Assembly: GCA_016721185.1 (NCBI GenBank)
Contig: JADKIP010000013.1
Location: 1 to 64,000 of the forward strand
Direction: 5' to 3'
Length of the DNA: 64,000 nucleotides
Origin: Candidatus Dechloromonas phosphorivorans
GTDB taxonomy: Bacteria; Pseudomonadota; Gammaproteobacteria; Burkholderiales; Rhodocyclaceae
The position numbers and the translations under genes are program-made. This document shows positions 26,838 to 35,478 of the stretch, one piece after another. Under the pieces are notes generated by a model. That model worked only from the letters and a program-made list of their open reading frames with translations. It was not told the DNA's origin and did not search any database. Position 1 is the first letter of the stretch, and each line of letters starts with the position of its first letter.

Positions 26838-27836
26838 TCAAGCTTCGATTTCGTTGGCTTCGCCTTCCTCCGCGATCTCGGTAAGCAAAACGGCGGCGAT
26901 GTAGTCTTCCGGCAGGCGATGCAAAACAGCCAGTTCGGCGGCGCTCTTGCCACTGGCCTGAATGCTCGCCATCCAGCCATTGAGGCCGGTGGAAAGCGAG
27001 CGGCCGGCTTGTTCGCCGTCGTGGGTATTGCGCTCGCCATCTTCAACGGCGTATTTGTTGGCGTAGCCGCGCGGCGTCACCATCAGGCCGTGTTTGACGA
27101 AAGTGTTGGAATTGCCGATCAGCACTGTGGACAACATGCCGATGTCGCATTCATTCATTTTTTCCAGCGTAGTGAATTCGATCCGCTGTTTCGGGCGGTA
27201 GGCCGATTTGACGATGGCGACCGGCGTTTGCGGATCGCGATGGCGCAGGAAAAGGCGCTGCGCTTCGACGATCTGTTGCGTGCGGCGGCCGCTTTTCGGG
27301 TTGTAGAGCGCGACGACGAAATCGGCATAGGCGACGGCATCGAGCCGGCGGGCGATGGTCGGCCACGGCGTCAGCAGGTCGGAGAGCGAAATGGCGCAGA
27401 AGTCGTGGGTCAGCGGCGCACCGACCAGCGCGGCGCAGGTGTTCAGGGCCGAGGCACCGGGGATGATCTCGACTTCGATACCGGAATCCGGCGTCCAGCC
27501 AGCCTGAAAAAGTACCTCGAAGGTTGGTCCGGCCATGCCGTAAACCCCGGCATCGCCCGAGGAAATCAGCGCCACTTTCTTGCCCTGGCTGGCGCGCTCC
27601 AGTGATTCGATGGCGCGGTCGAGTTCCTCGGTCATCGACTTCTTGATGACTTCCTTGCCGACCACCAGATCGGCGACCAGGCGGATGTAGGTGACGTAGC
27701 CGATGATGGTGTCGGCCTCGGCGATGGCGGCGCGGGCGCGGGCGGTGAGGTGATCGTTGCTGCCCGGGCCGAGGCCGACGAGCATGATTTTTCCGGTTTT
27801 CTTGAGGGTTTCAGGCGTAGGTGTTGGGGCGTTCAT
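26838..27836 (-). CDS. cobJ: Precorrin-3B C17-methyltransferase CobJ/CbiH with C-terminal extension
   Basis: Residues 1-255 form a tetrapyrrole methyltransferase: IMLVGLGPGSNDHLTARARA at the N-terminus, ISSGDAGVYGMAGPTFEVL (SAM loop) and EIIPGASALNTCAALVGAPL, then DFCAISLSDLLTPWPTIARR. The enzyme methylates C17 and contracts the ring. A tail of about 75 residues (from DGERNTHDGEQAGRSLSTGL) is beyond the usual length of 240-250; it contains SAAELAVLHRLPEDYIAAVL and is of unknown role. The start at 27836 overlaps the end of the cbiG C-terminal gene (27833) by 4 bases, so the cob genes are translationally coupled. Confidence 0.93.
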   Translation of the reverse strand: MNAPTPTPETLKKTGKIMLVGLGPGSNDHLTARARAAIAEADTIIGYVTYIRLVADLVVGKEVIKKSMTEELDRAIESLERASQGKKVALISSGDAGVYGMAGPTFEVLFQAGWTPDSGIEVEIIPGASALNTCAALVGAPLTHDFCAISLSDLLTPWPTIARRLDAVAYADFVVALYNPKSGRRTQQIVEAQRLFLRHRDPQTPVAIVKSAYRPKQRIEFTTLEKMNECDIGMLSTVLIGNSNTFVKHGLMVTPRGYANKYAVEDGERNTHDGEQAGRSLSTGLNGWMASIQASGKSAAELAVLHRLPEDYIAAVLLTEIAEEGEANEIEA

Positions 27837-28228
27837 GGGGCAATCCTTGCAATGGAAACAGTTGCATTACGCCCGTCCGGGCCGCGCAACTTGTGTTTTT
27901 CGAGAATCAAATGGGACTGATCGGCATTCGCCGCCAGCAAAGCCGCCGCTTCGGAAACTGACGGCGTGCCGGTGTATTTGAGGACGGTTTTTGAGGGATT
28001 TGGCACGTCGACCGCAGCAAGTGCCGTCGCGGAGTAAAAAAGACAGGGCCAGCCGTTTTCCTCGATCACATGCAACAGACCGCTTTCGTTGACCTTGAGA
28101 TCGATACTGGCCACCGCCCAGACATCGGAAAGCGTCGCACCGCAGGCGGCCAGCGCTTCATTGATGCATTGGGCAATGGTGGCAGCAGGCGTACCCCGGT
28201 CGCAGCCGAGACCAAGGGCGATTTTCAT
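27833..28228 (-). CDS. CbiG C-terminal domain / CobE-like protein
   Basis: The 131-residue protein starts MKIALGLGCDRGTPAATIAQ, has KVNESGLLHVIEENGWPCLF and ends with VSEAAALLAANADQSHLILE then KHKLRGPDGRNATVSIARIA, the pattern of the CbiG C-terminal (CobE) domain. CbiG opens the delta-lactone of cobalt-precorrin-5A. Here the N-terminal and C-terminal halves are separate genes, which is common in some lineages. It sits between the cbiG N-terminal gene (ends 28225) and cobJ with 4-base overlaps. A copy of the dispersed GCTGCGGTCRAC motif lies inside the gene at about 27997-28021. Confidence 0.85.
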   Translation of the reverse strand: MKIALGLGCDRGTPAATIAQCINEALAACGATLSDVWAVASIDLKVNESGLLHVIEENGWPCLFYSATALAAVDVPNPSKTVLKYTGTPSVSEAAALLAANADQSHLILEKHKLRGPDGRNATVSIARIAP

Positions 28229-28967
28229 GCCTTGTCCGAAGGGCGGTAAATCACCCGCTTGCCGGCCAGTTGGGCGGCGAAATCAGCCGGCATGTCGCGC
28301 TGGCTGATCCACAGCACGGCGGCGAATTTGTCGCAGTCCACCTCCTCCAGCCGCGCAAAACGTTGGATATTCGCCGCCAGCGGACTCTCCGCCCATTGGC
28401 GTGGCCGCTCCACCAGTCCTCGCTGCCGGCTTCCTGAACCAGCGCGACGGCTTCGTCATTCACGACGGCGGCGCTGCAGCGAACGATTTCGTCGTGCGTT
28501 GCCTCGAATTTCCAGCCCAACTCGCGGCCGAGCAGATCGACCGCCAGCGTTTGGCGAGCGTCGGAAGCGGTGGTCAATACCGGCGTCGCGCCGAGCGCCG
28601 TGGCGAGATGGCCGGCCAGCGAATTGGCTCCGCCAAGATGGCCGGAGAGCATGGGGATGACAAACTTGCCGGCTTCGTCGATGACGACGACCGCCGGGTC
28701 GGTTTCCTTCTTGCCCAGATGCGGCGCGATCAGACGGACGACGGCGCCAAGCGAGACGATGGCGACGATGCCGTCGAAGGCGGCGAACAGGGCCGGCACT
28801 TGATCGCCCACCTTGCCTTCGTAGCAGTTGGCCGCACCGGGGGCGGCGATTTCGGCCTCGGCGCGGAATTTTTCTGGCGTGAATAGCTGGGCGCCGGGCA
28901 GGGCGGCGACCACTTTGCCGGCTAGGGTGATGCCGTGTTTGGTGATGGAAACGACTGCAATTTTCAT
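28225..28967 (-). pseudogene. cbiG: CbiG N-terminal and core domain (one frameshift)
   Basis: The frame from 28967 encodes MKIAVVSITKHGITLAGKVV, then DGIVAIVSLGAVVRLIAPHL and KFVIPMLSGHLGGANSLAGH with TPVLTTASDARQTLAVDLLG, the CbiG core signature. Near 28405-28412 the frame shifts (TGGTGGAGCGG; one more G restores WWERPRQWAE), after which the continuation KRVIYRPSDKA ends at 28225. The corrected protein has 247 residues. CbiG acts on cobalt-precorrin-5A. The single G-run change could be a sequencing error. Confidence 0.85.
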
Positions 28968-28994
28968 GGGTTGGGGGTCCGTTTATCGGTGTTT

Positions 28995-29099
28995 TTTGTC
29001 GTCATTCCGGGCTTCGATCCACCGCGAAGCGGCGTCAAAAGCGTGCACAGCAACCGGAATCCCGCACTTTTTCTGGATTCCCGCCTACGCGGGAATGAC
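28995..29099. repeat. REP-like repeat, partly overlapping the cobI end
   Basis: GTCATTCCGGGC at 28999-29010 and GGATTCCCGCCTACGCGGGAATGAC at 29074-29099 belong to the GTCATTCCCGC repeat family and can pair. The second unit encodes the last residues of CobI (stop at 29085-29087), so the gene end has been captured by, or has grown into, a repeat. Confidence 0.6.
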
Positions 29100-29903
29100 T
29101 GCTTTGCTCTTCGCGGATTCTTCGGTTTCCGCTTCTTTGCGCTTGCGGCAACCGCGCCGCAATTCACCGCGCACGCGCTTGGGGTTCTGGACCAGCATCA
29201 GTGACAGATAATTGACCTTTTCACCCTGCAGGCTGGCTACGTCGCGGACGATGCGCTGTTCCGGCGCCCCGACTTTCTCGATGAAGCAGGCGGTGGCGAG
29301 CAGATCGCGCCGCTCCAGCAGCTCGATCACCTCATCGACCTGCGGCTTGACCTTGAGCAGGACCAGCGTGTCGAACTCGTCGAGCAGGTGATCGATCACG
29401 CCCACCCCGTAGTTGGCGGGAATCACCGCCAGCGTTTCGTCCTCCTCGGCCAGCGTGATGCCGGTACTCGCAGCCGCGGCAGCGAAGGAGGAAACGCCGG
29501 GAATGGTCTCGACTTCAATGTTCGGCACCAACTCACGGACGACGCGGGCGAGATGGCCGAAGGTGGCGAAGGTGGAAGCATCGCCTTCGACCAGGAAAAC
29601 CAGGTCGCGGCCTTCGGCGAGCAGTTCGACCGTGCGCGCAGCGGCGCGCGTCCACGCTTTGGCCAGAATGTCGGCATCGCGCGTCATCGGGAAAACCAGT
29701 TGTTCGGCATCAGCCGGAATCGCCAAGCCGCCGCGTTCGACAATCGATAAGGCGTAGGACGATTCCTCGGCCTTTTTCACCGGATACAGCCAGCGCGCGC
29801 CGGATTGCAGCACGGCCCAGCTGCGCCGGGTAATCAGTTCCGGGTCGCCGGGGCCGAGCGAGGCGCCGATCAATTTGCCGTAGGGTTTGCTTGCCTGAGT
29901 CAT
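29085..29903 (-). CDS. cobI: Precorrin-2 C20-methyltransferase CobI/CbiL
   Basis: The ATG at 29903 (MTQASKPYGK) yields 272 residues with the usual hallmarks: KLIGASLGPGDPELITRRSW (GPGDPE motif), FLVEGDASTFATFGHLARVV and VETIPGVSSFAAAAASTGIT. It methylates C20 of (cobalt-)precorrin-2. Its C-terminus, after VNYLSLMLVQNPKRVRGEL, has an extra Lys/Arg/Glu-rich tail of about 25 residues that ends KAVIPA inside a REP-like element; this tail is probably not conserved. It overlaps cobL (ends 29900) by 4 bases. Confidence 0.92.
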   Translation of the reverse strand: MTQASKPYGKLIGASLGPGDPELITRRSWAVLQSGARWLYPVKKAEESSYALSIVERGGLAIPADAEQLVFPMTRDADILAKAWTRAAARTVELLAEGRDLVFLVEGDASTFATFGHLARVVRELVPNIEVETIPGVSSFAAAAASTGITLAEEDETLAVIPANYGVGVIDHLLDEFDTLVLLKVKPQVDEVIELLERRDLLATACFIEKVGAPEQRIVRDVASLQGEKVNYLSLMLVQNPKRVRGELRRGCRKRKEAETEESAKSKAVIPA

Positions 29904-31213
29904 GCTTTGTTTTCCTTGCTTGCGGTCACAATCCACACCGGGTTCTGGGCGGCCAGTCGGTGCATGTCGAGAATGGGTTGGCTGCGGCTGGCCTGGAGCT
30001 GGACGACATCCCAGACCGCGCCGGCCTCTTTTAGGGCGGCAGTTGCGCCGGCCAGGTTTTCGATGGTGACGAAATTCATCACCAGCCGGCCAGCCGGTTT
30101 CAGGCGGGTGAGGATCAAGCGGATCAATTCGCCCAGTTCGCCGCCCGAACCGCCGATGAATACGGCATCCGGGTCCGGCCAGGTGTCGAGTTGGGCCGGC
30201 GCCTTGCCTTCGCACAGCGTGTAATTGCCGACGCGGAAACGCTCGGCATTGGCCCGAGCATTGGCCGCATCGCCCTCGTTTTTCTCGATTGCCCAAACAT
30301 GGCCGTGCGGGGCGAGGCGGGCGCATTCGAGGCCGACCGAGCCGGAGCCGGCACCAATATCCCAGACGATGGCGTCTGGTTTCAGCCGCAGCTTGGCCAA
30401 CGACAAGGCACGGGCTTCCTGCTTGGTAATCAGCCCTTTTTCCGGCGAACGCTGGATGTATTCGAGGTCTTCCAGGCCGAAAGCGGGTACGAAGCTGGGA
30501 TGCGTGGCCGTTGCGCTACGCTCAACCAGCACGACGTTAGGCTCGGGAAATTGGCGATTTTCGACGTCGACCGCAGCAAGTCCGCTGAAAACTGTTTCAT
30601 CGGGCAGCAGCAGACGGCAGGCGATGGAAAGCTTCACCTCGTCGCCATAGCCGGCCGTGATCAAGGCGCGCGCCAGTCGGGCCGGGTTGTTGTCCGGGCC
30701 GGTGAACAGCGCGACGCGAGGGTTCAGGGCAATCGCCCGCATCAGCTTGTAGAGGCCGTGCGCTGGCGTGGCGCCGACAAACCATTCGCCGGCATCGGCG
30801 GTATGGCAGGTCGAAATCTTGATGTCCTGCCAGGGCGTCTTGAAGCGGGCAAAAGCCAGTTGCAGGGTGGAAACCGCCGGCAAAATCTCGAAGCCGTCGC
30901 GGCCCAGCTTGCCGGTCAGCCACGAGGCAATGCCGTGGCAAAGCGGGTCGCCGGTGGCCAGCGCGACCACCGTTTTGCCGGCATCCCGGGCGGCCAGCAT
31001 CCAGCCCGGCACCTGCCCGAGCTTGCCATCCATGTCGATCAACTCTGCCGTCGGCGCAAGGTGACTGCCGACCAGCGCCAGCGTGCGGCCGGCCCCGATC
31101 ACGACATCGGCGCCGGCCAGTCGCTGGCGAGCGCTGTCGGAAAGGCCGGCCCAGCCGTCGTCGAGAATGCCAAGAAGGCAAACTGGCAAGGCGCAGTATT
31201 CAGAGGATTTCAT
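29900..31213 (-). CDS. cobL: CobL: fused precorrin-6Y/7 methyltransferase and decarboxylase (CbiE-CbiT)
   Basis: I take the start at 31213 (MKSSEYCALP), giving 437 residues and a short overlap with cbiD. The N-terminal CbiE half (to about 215) has LAGADVVIGAGRTLALVGSH, VVALATGDPLCHGIASWLTG and EILPAVSTLQLAFARFKTPW. The C-terminal CbiT half (about 235-437) is a Rossmann methyltransferase with DAIVWDIGAGSGSVGLECAR and VFIGGSGGELGELIRLILTR. Together they methylate C5 and C15 and decarboxylate the acetate chain. A copy of the dispersed motif lies between the halves (about 30541-30580, encoding SGLAAVDVENRQF). Confidence 0.93.
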   Translation of the reverse strand: MKSSEYCALPVCLLGILDDGWAGLSDSARQRLAGADVVIGAGRTLALVGSHLAPTAELIDMDGKLGQVPGWMLAARDAGKTVVALATGDPLCHGIASWLTGKLGRDGFEILPAVSTLQLAFARFKTPWQDIKISTCHTADAGEWFVGATPAHGLYKLMRAIALNPRVALFTGPDNNPARLARALITAGYGDEVKLSIACRLLLPDETVFSGLAAVDVENRQFPEPNVVLVERSATATHPSFVPAFGLEDLEYIQRSPEKGLITKQEARALSLAKLRLKPDAIVWDIGAGSGSVGLECARLAPHGHVWAIEKNEGDAANARANAERFRVGNYTLCEGKAPAQLDTWPDPDAVFIGGSGGELGELIRLILTRLKPAGRLVMNFVTIENLAGATAALKEAGAVWDVVQLQASRSQPILDMHRLAAQNPVWIVTASKENKA

Positions 31214-32357
31214 CTTCTTCCAGTCGACAAATAAACTGCCCCTCGAAATCACAAACGAGGATGCTCAGGTGGTAATTGCCCGGGTAACAGGTTTTCAGGC
31301 TGCGAATCGCCTTGCCGGCGAGCGCCCGGTGGAACGCTACGGTCAACCCTAAAATTGACAGTTTTTCAGCCGCGAACCGGGCGGTTTCGGCGGCGCGGAT
31401 TTCTTCCACCAGTTCAGCCGGCGCACCGACTTCCTCGGCTGATTCAGCGAGGATGTCGCGGTCGATCTCGGCCTTCCAGGCATGGGTAACGGACAGCCCC
31501 TGACACATTTTGGTCAGCTTGCCGACCATCGCGCCAACGTAAACCTTGGGGAATTCACGTTTGACCGCCGAGGTGAAAGCCGCCTTCACAAAGTCACCCA
31601 TCTGCACGAAGCAGGATTCATCCAGTTCAGGCAACTGCCGCATGGCGAATTTTTCGGTACGCCCGCCGGTGGTGAAAATCACCGTGGTCTGGCCCTGCTT
31701 CGCCGCCACATCCACCGCCTGCACGACGCTGGCGCGGAAAGCGGCGGTCGAATAGGGCCGCACAATGCCGGTGGTGCCGAGGATGGAAATGCCGCCGAGA
31801 ATACCGAGCCGGGCATTCAGCGTCTTCTTGGCCATTTCGTCGCCGAGCGGCACGGAAATGGTCACTTCCAGCCCGTCGTGATCGAGCAGTTCACCCGCCA
31901 CCGCCCGCACGTTGTCGATGATGTTGCGGCGTGGCACCGGGTTGATCGCCGGGCCGCCGACTTCCAGCCCGAGGCCGTCCTTGGTGACGACGCCGACCCC
32001 GAAGCCGCCCTTGAGCAGGACTTCGCCGGCACGATGCTTGAGGATGCGAACATCGGCCGTCATGTGCGCGCCATGCGTGGCATCCGGGTCATCGCCGGCA
32101 TCCTTGACGATCACCGCATGGGCCAGCCCGGCCACTTCTTCGACGTAGCCATCGGTCACGGCAAAGCTGACCTCGCTGCCATTCGGCAGACGGCAGACAA
32201 CGCTATCAGCGACCTCGCTATTGAGCAGGCCAAGCGTCGCTGCCTTGGCCGCCGCCGCCGAGCAGGCGCCGGTGGTGAAACCGGTGCGGTTGCCGCGCTC
32301 GCGCCGGCCGTCGCCTTTACGGACTTTGGCCGGTTTGCTTTCTTCGCTCATGCTCAT
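31200..32357 (-). CDS. cbiD: Cobalt-precorrin-5B C1-methyltransferase CbiD
   Basis: The start MSMSEESKP at 32357 lies 7 bases after cobH and avoids an unlikely upstream stretch. The 385-residue product has RGNRTGFTTGACSAAAAKAA (family N-terminal motif), GGPAINPVPRRNIIDNVRAV, ILGTTGIVRPYSTAAFRASV and VGAMVGKLTKMCQGLSVTHA. CbiD is the marker of the oxygen-independent route, so the pathway here is of the early-cobalt type, in agreement with CbiX and CbiG. It overlaps cobL by 14 bases. Confidence 0.93.
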   Translation of the reverse strand: MSMSEESKPAKVRKGDGRRERGNRTGFTTGACSAAAAKAATLGLLNSEVADSVVCRLPNGSEVSFAVTDGYVEEVAGLAHAVIVKDAGDDPDATHGAHMTADVRILKHRAGEVLLKGGFGVGVVTKDGLGLEVGGPAINPVPRRNIIDNVRAVAGELLDHDGLEVTISVPLGDEMAKKTLNARLGILGGISILGTTGIVRPYSTAAFRASVVQAVDVAAKQGQTTVIFTTGGRTEKFAMRQLPELDESCFVQMGDFVKAAFTSAVKREFPKVYVGAMVGKLTKMCQGLSVTHAWKAEIDRDILAESAEEVGAPAELVEEIRAAETARFAAEKLSILGLTVAFHRALAGKAIRSLKTCYPGNYHLSILVCDFEGQFICRLEEDEIL

Positions 32358-32364
32358 GTCTCGC

Positions 32365-33042
32365 TCAGGCCGCCAGCTTGTTCTGCTCGGCTTCCGCCAG
32401 CGACAGCATGGCGTGAATGGCGGCGACGACCAGCGTCGAGCCGCCCTTGCGGCCCTTGATGGCGACCCACGGCACCTCATTCAGCGTCATCATCAAATCC
32501 TTCGATTCAGCCGCCGAAACAAAGCCGACCGGCATCGCCACAACCAGCGCCGGGCGCACGCCTTCTTCGCGGATCAGGCGGACCAGTTCGATCAGCGCGG
32601 TCGGTGCATTGCCGATGCCGACAATCGCGCCATCGAGCTTACCCAGGCGGTGCGCCTTGCGCATCGCCTGCACGGCGCGGGTGCTGTTTTCCAGCCTGGC
32701 CTGGGCGATTACGTCCTCGTCGGAAATGTAGTGATGGGTGGTCAGGCCGAAATGCTGCAAACGTGGCTTCGAGAGGCCGACGCAGATCATTTCGACATCG
32801 GCAACGATCGGCGTGTTGCCCTTGAGCACGGCCTGAAAACCGGCGCGCATGGCGTCCGGATGGAAGGCGGTGAGGCCGTTGAATTCAAAATCGGCGTTGG
32901 CGTGGATCATCCGGCGCACCAGCGGCCATTGCTCGGCGCTGTAGTTGTGCGGGCCGGCTTCGGCGTCGATCACGGCAAAGGAATCGTGCTCGATGGCACG
33001 GCCGGCTTCGGTCAGTTGTTCGGTAACGGTATTGGTCGTCAT
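32365..33042 (-). CDS. cobH: Precorrin-8X methylmutase CobH/CbiC
   Basis: The ATG at 33042 (MTTNTVTEQL) has a GGAGACACC site upstream and gives 225 residues, close to family length. Motifs include FNGLTAFHPDAMRAGFQAVL, TPIVADVEMICVGLSKPRLQ, LDGAIVGIGNAPTALIELVR and MPVGFVSAAESKDLMMTLNE, with the active-site His of the DVEMICVGLSKPRL vicinity region expected. It moves the methyl group from C11 to C12 to form hydrogenobyrinate or the cobalt form. It lies 13 bases after cbiX and just before cbiD. Confidence 0.92.
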   Translation of the reverse strand: MTTNTVTEQLTEAGRAIEHDSFAVIDAEAGPHNYSAEQWPLVRRMIHANADFEFNGLTAFHPDAMRAGFQAVLKGNTPIVADVEMICVGLSKPRLQHFGLTTHHYISDEDVIAQARLENSTRAVQAMRKAHRLGKLDGAIVGIGNAPTALIELVRLIREEGVRPALVVAMPVGFVSAAESKDLMMTLNEVPWVAIKGRKGGSTLVVAAIHAMLSLAEAEQNKLAA

Positions 33043-33055
33043 GGTGTCTCCGTAA

Positions 33056-34039
33056 TCAATCGTGTTTGTGGGCGCAGCCCGGGTGCGGCTGATGTGCGTG
33101 ATTGTGGTCATGCCCATGCCCGTCTTGGTGTCCGTGGCCGCAGCCCGGAGATTCCCCAAGCACAGCGGTGTGGCTGTGGTCATGCAAATGCTCCTCCTCG
33201 GCTGCTTCGCGGTACTTGCAGCCGTCGCATTCGAGCATCCGGCCTTCCGGCAACTCGCCATCAACCTTGCTGTCGAGCAGATCGAAAATGCCCTTGTCGA
33301 AGCCGAAATGCTGGCCCAGCGCAAAGGAAATCTGCGGATATTGCTGCTGCAAACGCTCGACCTGCGCCTTGATGCGCTCGATCAGCACGCCGGAGAAGAG
33401 ATAAACCGGGACGATGCAAATCTGCATCATGCCCAGCTTGACCTGGCGCTGAACCGTCGTTTCCAGCCGTGGCCAGGTCACGCCGGTAAAGGCCAGATCG
33501 ACCAGCTCATGCTCGTTGGCCTCGAATACCCAGCGCGCCATCTTGGCCAGTTCCCCATTCGCCCCGGCGTCGGACGAGCCGCGACCGAGCAGCACAACGC
33601 CGGTCGTCATCGGGTCCGGCACCGCCAGTTGTTTCATCAGGCCATCGAGCTGGCCTTGCAGCACGGCAAAAATTTCACGCCCCATGCCGAGGTGGCGGGT
33701 AACGCCGAACTCGACTTGCGGATGACGCGCCCGCGCCTCGTTCAGCGCTGCCGGCAGTTCCATCTTGACGTGGCCGGCGGCGTTCAGAATGAAGGGAATG
33801 ACCAGCACCTTCTGCGCCCCGCGGGCGGCGCGGTCCAGGCCGTCGGCAAGCAGCACTTCGGCGTGTTCGATAAAGCAGACTTCGATGCGCCAGTCAGGGT
33901 GGCGTTCGCGCCATTGGGCGGCGAAATGCAGGGTTTCCTTGTTGCCGTCGCGGTTGCGCGAGCCGTGGCCGACCAGGAGGATGGCGGTGTCGTTATGCAA
34001 TGGGGTTCTCCAGTGGGTGTGCGGCGTTGTGTTCAGCAT
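33056..34039 (-). CDS. cbiX: Sirohydrochlorin cobaltochelatase CbiX (long form) with His-rich tail
   Basis: Two CbiX repeats are seen: LLVGHGSRNRDGNKETLHFA (first active-site His) to about residue 125, and GVVLLGRGSSDAGANGELAK to about 260, where the usual His of the second motif is replaced by Arg (LGRGSSD). CbiX inserts cobalt into sirohydrochlorin as the first committed step. The C-terminus has CDGCKYREA (CxxC) and then a striking run of histidines, HGHQDGHGHDHNHAHQPHPG, most likely for cobalt storage or handling. It overlaps cobM (33993) by 47 bases, so its start may lie later. Confidence 0.92.
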   Translation of the reverse strand: MLNTTPHTHWRTPLHNDTAILLVGHGSRNRDGNKETLHFAAQWRERHPDWRIEVCFIEHAEVLLADGLDRAARGAQKVLVIPFILNAAGHVKMELPAALNEARARHPQVEFGVTRHLGMGREIFAVLQGQLDGLMKQLAVPDPMTTGVVLLGRGSSDAGANGELAKMARWVFEANEHELVDLAFTGVTWPRLETTVQRQVKLGMMQICIVPVYLFSGVLIERIKAQVERLQQQYPQISFALGQHFGFDKGIFDLLDSKVDGELPEGRMLECDGCKYREAAEEEHLHDHSHTAVLGESPGCGHGHQDGHGHDHNHAHQPHPGCAHKHD

Positions 34040-34844
34040 TTTTTTCAGCGCTATCCGGCTCGGTCAGGGCACTCGCCTTGCGGAAGCGGTGGGTGAAAGC
34101 CGGGTCGTAAAGCTTGGAACGGATCAGGTCCGGCCAGTCGGCGGCGCCCAGCGTCGGGCTGGCGACGATCATCGCCTGGCTGCCGACCTTCTCGGCCTGG
34201 CACTTCTGTTTGATGTCCCTGATCGTGCCGCGAATGATTTTTTCTTCGCCCGGCCAGCTCGCTTTCTGCACTACCAGAATCGGCGAATCTTCCGACCAGC
34301 CCGCCGCCAGCAAGGCAGCCTGCACCTTGTGCAGGAGCGTGATCGACAGGTAAATGCACAGCGTCGTCTTGTGCGCGGCGAGCGATTCGAGATCCTCGCC
34401 CGGCGGCATCGGCGTCCGCCCGGCAACCCGGGTGAGGATCACCGTCTGCGTCACCTCCGGCAGCGTCAGCGTTTCGCCGGCTGCCGCCATCGAGGCCATC
34501 GCCGAGGAAACACCGGGGACAACCGCCCACTCAATGCCGGCGGCGGTCAGCGGCTGGGTCATTTCGATCAACGCACCGTACAGGCCGGGGTCGCCGGTTT
34601 GCAGGCGGACGACGGTTTGATGCTGGCGCGCCTGAGCGATCAGCCAGTCGGTCATTTCGTCGAGCGTCATGTCCTTGGAGTCGCGGATTTCGCAGCCATC
34701 GGGGGCGTAGAGCGTGGCGGCCTGGTCGACCAGCGAGCCGGCAAAAAGCACGGCGCCGGATTGTTCCAGCAGCTTGCGCGCCTTGACGGTCATCAGGTCG
34801 GGATCGCCGGGGCCGGCGCCGACGAACCAGATTTTTCCGGTCAT
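33993..34844 (-). CDS. cobM: Precorrin-4 C11-methyltransferase CobM/CbiF
   Basis: The 283-residue protein has the family N-terminus KIWFVGAGPGDPDLMTVKAR, RLQTGDPGLYGALIEMTQPL and VPGVSSAMASMAAAGETLTL with PEVTQTVILTRVAGRTPMPP, all typical of CbiF. It methylates C11 of (cobalt-)precorrin-4. It is the first gene of the corrin cluster on the minus strand after a 600-bp repeat module, so the promoter may lie in that module or transcription may come through from cbiMNQO. The C-terminal tail after 255 (RKASALTEPDSAEKNAEHNA) is likely poorly conserved. Confidence 0.93.
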   Translation of the reverse strand: MTGKIWFVGAGPGDPDLMTVKARKLLEQSGAVLFAGSLVDQAATLYAPDGCEIRDSKDMTLDEMTDWLIAQARQHQTVVRLQTGDPGLYGALIEMTQPLTAAGIEWAVVPGVSSAMASMAAAGETLTLPEVTQTVILTRVAGRTPMPPGEDLESLAAHKTTLCIYLSITLLHKVQAALLAAGWSEDSPILVVQKASWPGEEKIIRGTIRDIKQKCQAEKVGSQAMIVASPTLGAADWPDLIRSKLYDPAFTHRFRKASALTEPDSAEKNAEHNAAHPLENPIA

Positions 34845-34854
34845 TGGGTGCTAC

Positions 34855-35470
34855 CTCGCAAGGGGGGCGGTGAAACGAGCCGGTCGGAGACAGTTGCGCC
34901 GTCATTCCCGCGCAGGCGGGAATCCATCGGCTGCCTGAATTTTGGGCAGGGTCGGCGTGAAAGGGAGTGGTTTTCCCCCTCCCCGTCAAGGGGAGGGCCG
35001 GGGTGGGGATGGGGTGTTTTTTGGCTTCGTTTAGCCGTGTTTTCCGCGCTTGAGGCGCGGGCGTACTTTCTTTTGCTTCGCCAAAAGAAAGTAGCCAAAG
35101 AAAAGGCGACCCCTGGGTCGGTGCCGGCTACGCCGGTTCCTTGCGCTACTCGGTGAGCCGGGCGACTCGCTAAACTCGCCTGCGGCTCAGACAACGCGAG
35201 TCGAAGGCCCCCGGCTCCCCTGCGTTGCTCAGCACCTCGCAAGGGGCCCGGTGAAACGGTCCGGGTTGAGACGCCTGGGTTGTCATTCCCGCGCAGGCGG
35301 GAATCCATCTGCAGCCTGAATTTTGGGCAGTGTCGGCGTGACGAGGACTGGTTTTCCCCCTCCCTTTTATGTCCCGCAGGGACGGTATCCCTTGGGGCAA
35401 GGGGAGGGCCGGGGTAGGTATGGGTGGCAGTTGCGTGTTTCGCCTTCGTGCTGCGGTCAACGCTGAAATT
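34855..35470. repeat. Repeat module between cobM and cbiO (direct repeats, REP palindromes, stem-loop)
   Basis: No gene is seen here. Two similar segments, about 34860-35005 and 35232-35418, share the same order: GGTGAAACG, GTCATTCCCGCGCAGGCGGG (34901 and 35282), CTGAATTTTGGGCAG, GTCGGCGTGA, TGGTTTTCCCCCTCCC and GGGGAGGGCCGGGGT. Between them 35065-35075 and 35082-35092 form a perfect 11-base stem (ACTTTCTTTTG) followed by AAAGAAAAGGCGACCC, a repeat common in betaproteobacteria. A copy of the dispersed GCTGCGGTCRAC motif ends the module at 35450-35483. Confidence 0.75.
35065..35092. repeat. Perfect 11-bp stem-loop inside the repeat module
   Basis: ACTTTCTTTTG and CAAAAGAAAGT pair without mismatch around a 6-base loop. 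The element lies between the two direct repeat copies and far from any gene start. It may terminate transcription or be a mobile small repeat; no function is shown. Confidence 0.6.
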
Positions 35471-35478
35471 CAGGCAAA

